A stretch of DNA of 64,000 nt from Vampirovibrio chlorellavorus (GCA_903866275.1 CAIPMU010000013.1:140523-204522), one strand, 5' to 3'. Shown: positions 8,610-19,228, counted from the stretch's first letter. The notes: generated by a model from the sequence alone, not told the origin. A program made the numbers and translations.

Positions 8610-9737
8610 TTAGTCTTGGGGAATGCGCTCCGCGAGGCGCTCATAGAGTTTCTGCTCGGCGTTCATGCCCAACGAGGCTGCATAATTACCCAATCCGCGC
8701 AATAAGTCCGCGTCCTGCGCGGTCATCTTCTGTTGGCTCTTGGGCTGACTGGCTGCGGGCTTTGATTTTTTGTTTTTGGGCGCTCGAGTAAATCGGCCCA
8801 GAAGCTTGTCCACGTTATCCGTGTCATCAAAGGCTTGCCGCTGGCGACCCATCGATAAAATACCCGCCGTCGCCTGTGGCGCCAACTGACTTTGCTCTTC
8901 CTCATTTTGGGCCAAAGTCGGCATAATCACATTGGAGACGCGCCAGAGGATATTTTCAAACTCCAGGCGCTCAACCGCGTTACGACTTTGTGACTCTAAA
9001 ATCACCGTCAGGCCGCGTGCCCCTAAAATCGACTGAATCATCTGCCGGGTAAAGGCGTTGCCCCCGGCGATACGAAGGATTTGCGGCGCTTGAGGCAAGT
9101 GTACCGTGCGCCCCACGGGCACGGTCAACAGACCGGCATCCAGCCAGTTTTCCGGGTGAGCCGGATCGACTTCGGGGATGCCGCGCACGAAGCGGCCCAG
9201 AATATTTCGGCGTATGGTTTCATCAAGCACCGGAAACTCATGAGACAGTTTGTTGAGGGCCTGCACCAGCCCGGTGATAAACTGGCTAAACAGCAGACCA
9301 TTGCCGGTCAGAATCGTGCAGGGAATATGCTCATCCACCGGGTTGCGGCGGATCAGGTATTTTTTGGGGTAGAAAAAGCCCAGACTCACAATTTTGCCCA
9401 GATATTCCACAAAGTCGCGCAGCACGTCTTCCAGATGGGCCTCATCAGGGGCAACCAGCAAGACTTCGGGGAGCATGCCCCGGTAAAGCGCCTCGCTGTG
9501 ACCGTTGAAAAAGTGACCATCCAGCGAGAGGGTCTGGCGCTTGCCCGCTTTATAAGCGGAAATGCTGGGGCGTTGCTTGAACCCCTCGGTTTCGGGCGTA
9601 TCCCGGTAGCCCAGAATGACATCGGTCTGCTCGGCGCTGAAATAACTGAGCGTGAGCGGGTTCAGGGGCAGACAACCGAAGCTGCCCGGCTTGATCATGG
9701 GCTTGGGTAATTCTCCGTGTTTGCTACGGGGAGGCAT
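8610..9737 (-). CDS. Hypothetical protein, 375 residues
   Basis: A complete frame on the strand opposite the radical SAM gene, whose stop is only 39 bases away. Residues ~1-300 look like a folded cytoplasmic domain: FGCLPLNPLTLSYFSAEQTDVILGY near the start, a central helical region (LLFSQFITGLVQALNKL), then QILRIAGGNAFTRQMIQSIL and TVILESQSRNAVERLEFENI. The arrangement is loosely reminiscent of ketopantoate-reductase-like dehydrogenases, but no clear GxGxxG motif is present. Residues ~300-345 are a basic Pro/Lys/Gln-rich linker, followed by a short helical tail. I do not recognise the family. Confidence 0.75.
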   Translation of the reverse strand: MPPRSKHGELPKPMIKPGSFGCLPLNPLTLSYFSAEQTDVILGYRDTPETEGFKQRPSISAYKAGKRQTLSLDGHFFNGHSEALYRGMLPEVLLVAPDEAHLEDVLRDFVEYLGKIVSLGFFYPKKYLIRRNPVDEHIPCTILTGNGLLFSQFITGLVQALNKLSHEFPVLDETIRRNILGRFVRGIPEVDPAHPENWLDAGLLTVPVGRTVHLPQAPQILRIAGGNAFTRQMIQSILGARGLTVILESQSRNAVERLEFENILWRVSNVIMPTLAQNEEEQSQLAPQATAGILSMGRQRQAFDDTDNVDKLLGRFTRAPKNKKSKPAASQPKSQQKMTAQDADLLRGLGNYAASLGMNAEQKLYERLAERIPQD

Positions 9738-9941
9738 GCAGGGCTGACTCCTTTTAATCTCAATAAGCTAATCTCGATGAGTGGATCTATAAACATCCCA
9801 ACCAGAGCCCGGCTTGTAAAAAGCACAGACGGTCTTCGACTCTCTTTTAGTCTAGCCGAGGCCATGGGGTTTCACCTCCTCCAAGCGCTCCAGTCGATGG
9901 TGGATTTTTCAGGGCGCTCGTGGAGTTACGGGAAGGGTATT

Positions 9942-11024
9942 CTATAAAACTTCGGGGTGCTGGCGACCCATCACCCGATCCACAATCCCGGCGAAGACCT
10001 GCTGGGCCAGATTATAGAAAATAATGGGGATCATCACCGCCGGATGATCCACCAGCGCCAGCGAGGACAGCACCAACCCCGAGCCGTTGTTGTTCATGCC
10101 CAAGCCAAACATGAGCGAGGCCTGTTCGGCGGGTGTGGCACCCTGAGCGCGGGCAATCAGCCAGCCGGACCCAAAGGCCACCGCGCAATAGGTGGTGGAG
10201 ACGATAAAGATGAGCAGCAGAAAATCCCAATCCGGGTGGGTAAACGCCTGCGGCAAGGAGATGGCCGCGTTGGAATAGCTCAGGAGCAACATATTGATCA
10301 GGTTGAACAGCTTGAGATAGGGGGCGGCGTTTTTCAGGTACTTTTCCTTGAAAATAAATTGCACCAAAATGCCCAATAACGAAGGAATCACCACGGACAA
10401 CACCAAAAACGCACTGGCACCTTGCGTGGCCAACTCATGCAGATCCTCAGCATAATCGCCGATGGCCAGCATGCCCACTGCATGCATGACCAACGGGGTT
10501 AGCCATGGGCTCAAGGCCGTGGTGGTGAACACCAGCCCCAGGCTCAGGGCCAGATTGCCGTTCATGTTTTGTGCCCAAGCGGTGGAGGAGCCCGCAATGG
10601 GCATTGAGGCCACCAGAGCCAGCCCCATCAGAATATTTTGCAGTTCCGCTTGGCTGTGCCAGCCCTGCCCCACCAGCCAAAACAGACTGATAAACACCAG
10701 AGGCACCAGCGTATTGGCGAGCACACCGATGATTAACAGGCCCGGTTTTCGGGCCAGCTGAGAGAGTTCTTCTGCTTTGGTGCCCAAACCGGCGTTAAAC
10801 AGCAAAAAGGCCAGCATGAACACTGGCAAGGTCAGGCTCAGGGCATTCCCGCCCGGCCACTGCACCGAGCCCAGCGTGCATTGCCGAATCCACAGGCCCG
10901 GCCCCGGCAGGAGATAAGCAATCACATAGAGGCTCAGCAGGAACCACAGCAAATTCTGGTGAACAAAATGAACGGGCGCTTCAATCCAGCGATGCTTCAT
11001 GGCGTGGGTTTGCTCTCTCCTCAT
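9942..11024 (-). CDS. Bile acid:sodium symporter (BASS) family transporter
   Basis: A 360-residue integral membrane protein with about ten hydrophobic segments. It shows the BASS/SBF signature pieces ASMPIAGSSTAWAQNMNGN in the middle and MFGLGMNNNGSGLVL near the C-terminus; these unwound-helix regions line the sodium and substrate site. Bacterial members carry organic anions such as bile acids, pantoate or pyruvate with sodium. It is slightly longer than the common ~320 residues because of an N-terminal extension (Met9 is a possible alternative start). It lies 33 bases downstream of smpB on the same strand. The substrate cannot be predicted. Confidence 0.88.
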   Translation of the reverse strand: MRREQTHAMKHRWIEAPVHFVHQNLLWFLLSLYVIAYLLPGPGLWIRQCTLGSVQWPGGNALSLTLPVFMLAFLLFNAGLGTKAEELSQLARKPGLLIIGVLANTLVPLVFISLFWLVGQGWHSQAELQNILMGLALVASMPIAGSSTAWAQNMNGNLALSLGLVFTTTALSPWLTPLVMHAVGMLAIGDYAEDLHELATQGASAFLVLSVVIPSLLGILVQFIFKEKYLKNAAPYLKLFNLINMLLLSYSNAAISLPQAFTHPDWDFLLLIFIVSTTYCAVAFGSGWLIARAQGATPAEQASLMFGLGMNNNGSGLVLSSLALVDHPAVMIPIIFYNLAQQVFAGIVDRVMGRQHPEVL

Positions 11025-11057
11025 ACAGGCAGACTAGCGGATTCCGTCGGAAATGGC

Positions 11058-11540
11058 CTACTTGCCGCGCCCCTTCATGGCCCGATCGATTTCGCGCTTG
11101 TTGTCGCGCTCGGCGATGGTTTCGCGCTTGTCGTGCAGCTTTTTGCCCTTGCAAAGGCCAATGTCGAGTTTCACCCAGCAGCGTTCAAAATACATTCTCA
11201 GCGGAATCAGAGTGTGCCCGGATTCCTTGGTTTTGCCCACCAGTTTCTTGATTTCCCCCTTGGTGAGGAGCAGTTTGCGCACGCGATCCGGTTGGTGGTT
11301 GTAGACCGTGCCTTTATCATAGAGGCTGATTTGCAGGCCATACAGAAAGACTTCCCCATTTTTGATACGGGCATGGGCATCATTCATGGAGACTTTGCCC
11401 GCCCGAATAGATTTAATCTCGGTGCCGGTCAGCACGATACCCGCCTTCAGGGTTTCCAGCACATGATACTCATGGAACGCCTTCTTGTTGCTGACGACCA
11501 GACTGCTTTTTCGGGCTGCGGCTTTATCTTTCGTGGTCAT
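11058..11540 (-). CDS. smpB: SsrA-binding protein SmpB
   Basis: A 160-residue SmpB. It binds tmRNA and delivers it to stalled ribosomes for trans-translation. Family blocks are clear: NKKAFHEYHVLETLKAGIVL at the start, LTGTEIKSIRAGKVSMNDAH, the YLYGLQIS-like VFLYGLQISLY, RKLLLTKGEI, and the KGKKLHDKRETIAERD segment that precedes the basic C-terminal tail inserted in the mRNA channel. The tail is complete (REIDRAMKGRGK). The partner tmRNA gene (ssrA) is not seen in this window. The acetyltransferase gene starts divergently 160 bases away. Confidence 0.97.
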   Translation of the reverse strand: MTTKDKAAARKSSLVVSNKKAFHEYHVLETLKAGIVLTGTEIKSIRAGKVSMNDAHARIKNGEVFLYGLQISLYDKGTVYNHQPDRVRKLLLTKGEIKKLVGKTKESGHTLIPLRMYFERCWVKLDIGLCKGKKLHDKRETIAERDNKREIDRAMKGRGK

Positions 11541-11659
11541 GGTGTGGATGAAAACTTTCTGATACGGTCAAACTAGCGGTCATGCGACCGGCTGCCCCCT
11601 GTGCCCCTTATCGATAGACCGCAGGCTCGCCGGAAAGACGCCGACAGTCTATAAAGGGT

Positions 11660-11702
11660 TATAATGAGAGGAGTCTCATGATACATCGAGAATCATAGCA
11701 CA
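11660..11702 (+). promoter_or_regulatory. Promoter -10 and six-codon leader ORF before the acetyltransferase
   Basis: TATAAT at 11660-11665 is followed by GAGAGGAG and then ATG 11678, which opens a six-codon frame (Met-Ile-His-Arg-Glu-Ser, stop TAG 11696-11698). The stop is four bases before the acetyltransferase ATG at 11703, which has no ribosome site of its own. This layout suggests translational coupling through a leader peptide. The -35 box is not clear. Confidence 0.5.
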
Positions 11703-12752
11703 ATGATTAAAATCAGGGCTCTGGGAACACGCGAGTTAAAGCAGGTGCTGTCCCTCCTGAATCGCTACAGCGATCGGGAATCGGAGTACTCTGTGCTGCA
11801 AAAGATGCAGCAGCTCTACATTCCGGTGCATCGGCTGAGTCTGGTGCTGCCGCTGAAGTTGCAATTCATGCCCGCCATCTTTATTGCCGCCTCCGAGAGC
11901 GCCTCGGAAAACAAGGTACTGGGCCTGATCTGGTTGAGCCCGGATGGGCGACACTACCGGCGCTGGAAGATTGAACATTTGGTGCTGGATCCCAATTCTT
12001 TCTCGTATGATGTGGGCACCCAGTTGGTGAATTACGTCATCAACCGCTACGGCGGCGAGGGCGTACAGACCTTTCTGGCCTATGTGGATCAGTTTCACAA
12101 CACCGGGCTGGCCCTGCTGAAATCCTGCGGGTTTCGGCGTTGCGGGCGCATGCATTATTTTTCGCACCACAGCCCCGGCACTTTAAAATTGCAGCCCATC
12201 TCGCTGGAAGGCTTGCGGGAAGGCGTTCCCGGCGATTGCGCCAAGCTGGCCGCCATGTACAACGATGCCCTCCCCCCCGAAGCCCGCGTCTGTCTGGAAA
12301 AAAATCCCAGCGATTTCAATCGCAATCCGGTCCGACGCCTCACGGAAAAAGCCAAGGGTCTATTCTTTAAACGCTGGGTGGTGCAGGACATGGCCCGTGA
12401 CTGCCTGACCGCCGCCATCGAAATCAGCACCGGAGATTATCAGGATTTCTATCTCAACCTGCTCATCGCCCCCGGCTGGGAGTCTCACTATCAGGATGTA
12501 TTGACCTATGCTGTACAACAAGTGCTTTTAATCACAGGCAACAGTAACCTGTACATCGATTGCCTGGAATTCCACAAGCACGGTATTGAAGTGCTTGAGC
12601 AACTGGGCTTTCACCGCAACTCCATCGCCGAAGTGCTGGTGAAAGACTACTGGATTCCTATCGAGGATAAAGGCGATCGGCTGCAATCGCCTCTGCTGTT
12701 GTTCTCCGGGAGGCCAGTGCCAGCGGTGAATTGTCGCGCTATTCGCGAGTAG
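11703..12752 (+). CDS. GNAT-like N-acetyltransferase, possibly two domains
   Basis: A 349-residue protein. Residues ~50-160 resemble a GNAT fold: VLGLIWLSPDGRHYRRWKIEHLVLDP (beta4-like), a helix containing GTQLVNYVINRYGGEGVQTFLAYV, and the classic late-GNAT pattern NTGLALLKSCGFRRCGR. The second half repeats the theme less clearly (FYLNLLIAPGWESHYQDVLTYAVQQVL, then HKHGIEVLEQLGFHRNS), suggesting a tandem, partly decayed GNAT pair. GNAT enzymes move an acyl group from acyl-CoA to an amine. The target is unknown. Translation probably depends on the short leader ORF just upstream. A repeat element begins 62 bases past the stop. Confidence 0.75.
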   Translation: MIKIRALGTRELKQVLSLLNRYSDRESEYSVLQKMQQLYIPVHRLSLVLPLKLQFMPAIFIAASESASENKVLGLIWLSPDGRHYRRWKIEHLVLDPNSFSYDVGTQLVNYVINRYGGEGVQTFLAYVDQFHNTGLALLKSCGFRRCGRMHYFSHHSPGTLKLQPISLEGLREGVPGDCAKLAAMYNDALPPEARVCLEKNPSDFNRNPVRRLTEKAKGLFFKRWVVQDMARDCLTAAIEISTGDYQDFYLNLLIAPGWESHYQDVLTYAVQQVLLITGNSNLYIDCLEFHKHGIEVLEQLGFHRNSIAEVLVKDYWIPIEDKGDRLQSPLLLFSGRPVPAVNCRAIRE

Positions 12753-12813
12753 TTTTTTTCGATTAGTAGCTGTAAGTTGTAGGCGCTGCTAGTCTAGTTA
12801 TGATTGCGTTTAT

Positions 12814-12986
12814 GGCTGATTGGTCTTGAGGGAGGCCTGCCTCCCTCAAACTCCCTCCATTGGGGAAAATGTTTTCCCCAAACCCCTCCAAGCGTGAGTT
12901 GCTTTTGCGTGGCGGGCGCGCTTTTTTGGGGGATGAAAAGGGCTTTGCCCTTTTTGGATTGTGGGCGAGTTTTCTTTTTTGCAGGG
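12814..12986 (+). repeat. Three-hairpin 3'-end repeat, copy A
   Basis: First of seven dispersed copies. In the element's own direction it has hairpin 1 at 12826-12849 (TTGAGGGAGGC / GCCTCCCTCAA), linker ACTCCCTCCA, hairpin 2 at 12860-12881 (TTGGGGAAAA / TTTTCCCCAA), linker ACCCCTCCAAG, a T-rich middle, hairpin 3 at 12936-12954 (AAAAGGGC / GCCCTTTT) and a T-rich end. It is sense to the acetyltransferase gene 62 bases upstream. Copy B lies inverted 330 bases further on. Confidence 0.9.
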
Positions 12987-13083
12987 TCAAATTTGCTGAA
13001 TCAGGTGTGGTTTAGTGCAAGGGGGTAATCATTTAAGTGGGTTTTGCTAGGGCGTGTTAATTGTTATCACTGAAATGAAGGAC

Positions 13084-13170
13084 TGTCATTCCCGCGAACG
13101 CGGGAATCCATTGCGCGGGCTGGTTTTAAGGTGAAAGGCAAAATGGATGCCTGCGTTCGCAGGCATGACA
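13084..13170. repeat. Bipartite palindromic repeat (dRS3/REP-like)
   Basis: Two related hairpins face each other: TGTCATTCCCGCG..CGCGGGAATCCAT at 13084-13111 and ATGGATGCCTGCG..CGCAGGCATGACA at 13143-13170. Together they form a larger inverted repeat with ends TGTCAT / ATGACA. The sequence type (ATTCCCGC..GCGGGAAT) is known from scattered repeats in many bacteria, such as dRS3 of Neisseria. A half copy occurs at 35962. Confidence 0.75.
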
Positions 13171-13248
13171 AAACTTCTGGCTATAGTAGCGTTTGAGGCT
13201 AACTGTTAACACACCTTAATTGATGTTAGGAAGATTGCCTTTAACCCG

Positions 13249-13318
13249 TTCAATAAGCGCATCAATGCCACTAACCTGCCTTATTCAATAAGTGCATCAA
13301 CGGCACTAACCTGCCTTA
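13249..13318. repeat. Tandem duplication of a 35-bp unit
   Basis: Units 13249-13283 and 13284-13318 both begin TTCAATAAG and end CACTAACCTGCCTTA; they differ at three or four positions. The duplication sits between repeat copies A and B and has no coding potential. Confidence 0.8.
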
Positions 13319-13490
13319 CAAGAAGAAAAGCCTCATCCGTAATCCAAAAAGAGCCAAAGGCTCTTTTCATCCCCTAAAAAAGCGCGCCCGCCAGGCGAAA
13401 GCAACTCACGCTTGGAGGGGTTTGGGGAAAACATTTTCCCCAATGGAGGGAGTTTGAGGGAGGCAAGCCTCCCTCAAGACCCACAAGCTA
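13317..13490 (-). repeat. Three-hairpin 3'-end repeat, copy B
   Basis: Same element as copy A in opposite orientation, sense to pcrA, whose stop is 23 bases away. Hairpin 3 here is AAAAGAGCC / GGCTCTTTT, so both arms differ from copy A in a way that keeps pairing. Hairpins 1 and 2 match copy A except in the loop of hairpin 1. Confidence 0.9.
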
Positions 13491-13512
13491 AAACAGCCAC
13501 GAATCTAAAAAA

Positions 13513-16050
<2,538 letters not shown>

Positions 16051-16432
16051 GACTAGCTCTAGCCTCTCTATTTAAAAACTTGAAACGTTTAAACCAAATA
16101 AACAAACACACGCCCATAAATCGGGACGAATTTCCAGAAAACACAGAAACCGTGCATGTTTGACGGTGGGGAGTATAGTCTAACCGGAACATGGTCCGTA
16201 AAGAAATTGATAAAGCAATGGCGCAAATGGCGGCTTTTTATATAATATAGTGGTTGAATCGTCGACTTGTCGATGATTGTTGCGGCAAACGTTGGATTTC
16301 TTAATCATGAGGGCCGACGAAAGACCAACAGCAACAATCCACATGGGTTCCGGGGCGCAGTGAGACTGCACTTCCGGTTCCGGGAACGATTTACACCAGT
16401 TTCAGATTTTAGAAGTGGATGGAAGGGACCCC
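16051..16432. promoter_or_regulatory. Divergent promoter region between pcrA and the SLOG gene
   Basis: It contains a minus-strand TATACT (16172-16177) suited to pcrA and a plus-strand TATAAT (16241-16246) suited to the SLOG gene, leaving a leader of about 180 bases. The leader holds a small hairpin (GCAGT-GAG-ACTGC near 16355) and the 13-mer AGACTGCACTTCC that recurs at about 17233. No coding frame is convincing. Confidence 0.45.
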
Positions 16433-17077
16433 ATGACTGAGCATTCCCCAAAAACGGATTCTATTGGCGCAGTGTTGGCAGCGTTGCAAAATGCCAGCCC
16501 AATTGGCGTGATGAACCTGTTTGATGACGAAAAAGGGGAGAAAACCATCCTGGTTCCAGTCTCGGATGATGACCTGATCGATCAGGATACGCCCGATCCG
16601 CATGATGATCTGGCCGCCGAGCTGTCCATGCTGCAACAGAAGTCCAAGACCATTGCTATTATTGGCAGCCGGAACATTCCCCTGCCCCACCAGCAGATTG
16701 TGGAAATGCTGGCCTTTTCGCTGACTCACGATGGCAATCAGGTGATCACCAGCGGTGGCTCCTCGGGAACCAACGCGGCGGCCATTCGCGGGGCCATGAA
16801 GGGTAATCCCAACCAATTGCAAGTGATTCTGCCCCAAACCATTGGCCAACAACCCTCCGATGTGCAGGATCAGCTGATTGGCGTGCCGCACATCACCGAG
16901 CATCCCGAGTGGAGCATGATGAAACTGGCCGATGCCAGCCGCCTGTGCAACCGGGAAATCGTCGATGCCTGTCAGCAGTTGATCATTCTGCTCTCTCACG
17001 ATAGCCCCACCCTGCACACCGCCATTGATTACGCCAACGAGAACCACAAACTGGTAACCTGCCTGTATCTGGATTAA
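16433..17077 (+). CDS. SLOG/DprA-like Rossmann-fold protein
   Basis: A 214-residue protein from ATG 16433 (GGAAGG six bases upstream; an in-frame GTG at 16415 lies before that ribosome site and is less likely). Residues ~70-214 form a Rossmann-like domain: TIAIIGSRNIPLPH, then DGNQVITSGGSSGTNAAAIRGAM, the nucleotide-binding pattern shared by DprA and other SLOG proteins. The closest match I can recall is the group annotated in cyanobacteria as DNA recombination-mediator protein A-like. Unlike true DprA (about 280-390 residues) it lacks extra DNA-binding domains, so a role in nucleotide or ligand sensing is equally possible. Confidence 0.75.
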   Translation: MTEHSPKTDSIGAVLAALQNASPIGVMNLFDDEKGEKTILVPVSDDDLIDQDTPDPHDDLAAELSMLQQKSKTIAIIGSRNIPLPHQQIVEMLAFSLTHDGNQVITSGGSSGTNAAAIRGAMKGNPNQLQVILPQTIGQQPSDVQDQLIGVPHITEHPEWSMMKLADASRLCNREIVDACQQLIILLSHDSPTLHTAIDYANENHKLVTCLYLD

Positions 17078-17109
17078 TCCAGAACCAACATTGTGTTCCC
17101 GTTAAACGA

Positions 17110-17300
17110 TAACCTCGGACTAATTAGGGGCTGAGGTGACTGGTGAAACACGCCTATAGTCAGTTTGGTTGATTCAACTGAACGGAAAATTGAGGCGTAT
17201 CCCCCCGCACGCCTCAGGGAGGAGCGGGCTATAAGACTGCACTTCCATTCACCAGATGGGTAGCGCAAGTGTAGCCGGATGGGAAGTTACAAAATAAAAA
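17110..17300 (+). promoter_or_regulatory. Possible structured leader upstream of an exported-protein gene
   Basis: Two alternative stems share one arm: CGCCT (17151-17155) can pair with AGGCG (17193-17197), or GAGGCG (17192-17197) can pair with CGCCTC (17210-17215). A nested TCAGTT / AACTGA stem (17160-17165, 17176-17181) supports the first. Downstream, CACTT / AAGTG encloses CCAT / ATGG (about 17240-17271). Mutually exclusive stems suggest a switch or attenuator, but I match it to no known RNA class. Confidence 0.35.
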
Positions 17301-17444
17301 TCGATTCGGTACACTGGGGGCACGCCAAAAGAATCTCTAAATTCTTTTAACAATCTTTAGAGATCCGTTTCAGGTTTGAGTCGCAAACGAGCGGCCAGAA
17401 GGCAGAAGAAGCCTATGGCCCCAGGAAAGAGAGTAGGAGGGATT

Positions 17445-18140
17445 ATGAAAAAGCAACTAGTACCCGCACTGATCGCACTGTTGGCCCTGGGGCTGCCGGT
17501 GGCAAGCCAGGCGCAAATGTCTAACCCCAGCGCCACCACCCCAATGGGTGGCTCCAGCGCCATGCCACCCAGCACCATGCAACAGACGGGACAATACCAG
17601 TCGGTGCCCTATTCGACGACGCCCTCGGTGCAGACCGTACAACCGGGGATGCCCACCAGCGTCAGCCAGCAAACCCAGACCGTTACCACCACCACGCAAG
17701 TGGGGGCCAGCACAGTCAGCCCCATTTCCGGGGAAGTGATTGTGGGCAAGGATTCGGCCAGCAGTATCGTGCCGCCCCTGACCATTGGGCAGGGCACAAC
17801 CATGATTCGGGTGGTCAACCCGACGCCCAAGCCGGTCAGCTTTAGCGTCCCCACGCTCAGCATGACCTACGAGGTACCGGCCAATGCCGAGCGGACCATT
17901 CAGATTGACCGGGCCCAGACGGCCAACTTGACGCCCGGACAAGTGATTGCCTATTATATCAATGATGCTGGGGGCAATCAGATCGCCAGCAGCAACCTGA
18001 CCAACTACAATTCAGTTGCGTCTCAGGTAAATACCAATACCACCGTGGCCACTGAGCAAAAGCCGGAGCCCAGTTACACCAGTACCGCGCCCGAGAAGCA
18101 CTCTACGGCCAAGCGGTCCACGGTGCGAGGGTATTGGTAA
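17445..18140 (+). CDS. Secreted Ser/Thr-rich protein with a beta domain
   Basis: From ATG 17445 (AGGAGG six bases upstream) the product has 231 residues with a clear signal peptide (MKKQLVPALIALLALGLPVASQAQ). Residues ~25-110 are low-complexity Ser/Thr/Gln/Pro. Residues ~115-205 look like one beta-sandwich domain (TTMIRVVNPTPKPVSFSVP, TYEVPANAERTIQID), similar in pattern to cupredoxin-like folds, though I see no obvious copper-ligand set. The tail is polar and basic. It precedes the L,D-transpeptidase gene by 116 bases on the same strand, so a cell-envelope role is likely. Family not recognised. Confidence 0.75.
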   Translation: MKKQLVPALIALLALGLPVASQAQMSNPSATTPMGGSSAMPPSTMQQTGQYQSVPYSTTPSVQTVQPGMPTSVSQQTQTVTTTTQVGASTVSPISGEVIVGKDSASSIVPPLTIGQGTTMIRVVNPTPKPVSFSVPTLSMTYEVPANAERTIQIDRAQTANLTPGQVIAYYINDAGGNQIASSNLTNYNSVASQVNTNTTVATEQKPEPSYTSTAPEKHSTAKRSTVRGYW

Positions 18141-18256
18141 GCCAATGACGGTTGGGGACAATCGGGAAAGCTCGGTATAAACCAACCCGAAACCACTTTG
18201 AAATTCAGGCATCACTCAGGCAATACCAGGCATACGACGGGTTTAATACAGGCAAG

Positions 18257-19228
18257 ATGAAAAGCCAATCTGCAATTTTAAAGCCCGTGATTATCACGAT
18301 GTCAGCACTCATCCTGTGGGCCGGTATAACGGCTGTCACCGGGGTGGGTGCTGAATCGCTGACACCGGTACAAACCACACCGGGTGTTCCAGCCAACCCG
18401 TTTTTGCAAAGCAAAACACCCAATGCACTCCCGGCCCCGTTGCCCCTCCCTGAAGCCGGAAACCGTCGGGTAGTGATTAACATTCCCAGCCGAACACTAT
18501 GGGTGTATCAGGGCAATAAAATTGTGCGGTACTTCCCGGTGGGTGTGGGGCGCCCCGGATTTATGACACCAGTGGGTCAATATAAGGTGATCAGTAAGGT
18601 GATCGATCCCGGCTGGGAAAATCCTTATTTGGGAAAAGGTAAAATGCGGCTGGCCCCCGGCGATGAAAACCCGCTCGGCACCCGCTGGATTGGATTTTAT
18701 CAGAAGGCCGGTGGGGAGTATGGCATGCATGGCACGGATAATCCGGCGTCGGTGGGCAAGTTCAGTTCCCACGGATGCGTGAGGATGCGCATTCCGGATG
18801 CGGAAGCGCTGTTCGAACTGATTGATCTCGGTACGCCGGTGGAAGTGGTGTATCAACCGGTGCTGATTCGGAAGCAGGACAACAGCATTCGGGTGCTGGT
18901 CTATCCCGATCGATTTGCAAAGGGCATGCCCAGCATGGCCAAAGTAGAGGCCGATATTTTGAAGCAATATCCCGGGGCAAGGCTGGACTTGCAAAAACTG
19001 CAAAGCGCCCTGAGCCAACCCAACGAACACCCGGTCGATGTCGGGGCACTACCGGAAGAAGATATTTTACAACTCCAGATCGCGGAACCCACCGCAAAAT
19101 CCCAAAAAGCCCAGAAACCCGAAGGCACACCCCATCAAGCGACAATCACCCAAACACCCAGCCCTCAAACCCGAGCACGCCAAGCCACAATCACCCAAAG
19201 CCCCCCAACCTCATCCCCGAAACCCTAA
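18257..19228 (+). CDS. L,D-transpeptidase (YkuD family), exported
   Basis: The most likely start is ATG 18257, giving 323 residues; a TTG at 18152 extends the frame but lacks support. An N-terminal hydrophobic segment (~residues 9-31) acts as signal or anchor. The catalytic domain (~70-205) ends in the YkuD motif: His158 in MHGTD and SHGCVRM with His172 and nucleophile Cys174. These enzymes make 3-3 cross-links in peptidoglycan or attach proteins to it. The last ~80 residues form a Pro/Gln/Thr-rich tail with a doubled (H/R)QATITQ phrase, probably disordered. Repeat copy C lies past the gene but is oriented to the opposite gene. Confidence 0.92.
   Translation: MKSQSAILKPVIITMSALILWAGITAVTGVGAESLTPVQTTPGVPANPFLQSKTPNALPAPLPLPEAGNRRVVINIPSRTLWVYQGNKIVRYFPVGVGRPGFMTPVGQYKVISKVIDPGWENPYLGKGKMRLAPGDENPLGTRWIGFYQKAGGEYGMHGTDNPASVGKFSSHGCVRMRIPDAEALFELIDLGTPVEVVYQPVLIRKQDNSIRVLVYPDRFAKGMPSMAKVEADILKQYPGARLDLQKLQSALSQPNEHPVDVGALPEEDILQLQIAEPTAKSQKAQKPEGTPHQATITQTPSPQTRARQATITQSPPTSSPKP

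Noticed and set aside
12763..12990. Open frame across repeat copy A (and similar frames across copies D, E, F and G) encoding a shared basic peptide
   Set aside because: The frame runs antisense through the hairpin arms, has no ribosome site and changes wherever the stems change. Similar conceptual peptides in other copies come from the repeat itself.
16300..17280. Shared 13-mer AGACTGCACTTCC near 16362 and 17233 as a possible duplicated RNA element
   Set aside because: Only the 13-mer is shared; the flanking structure differs, so a common RNA class is not supported.
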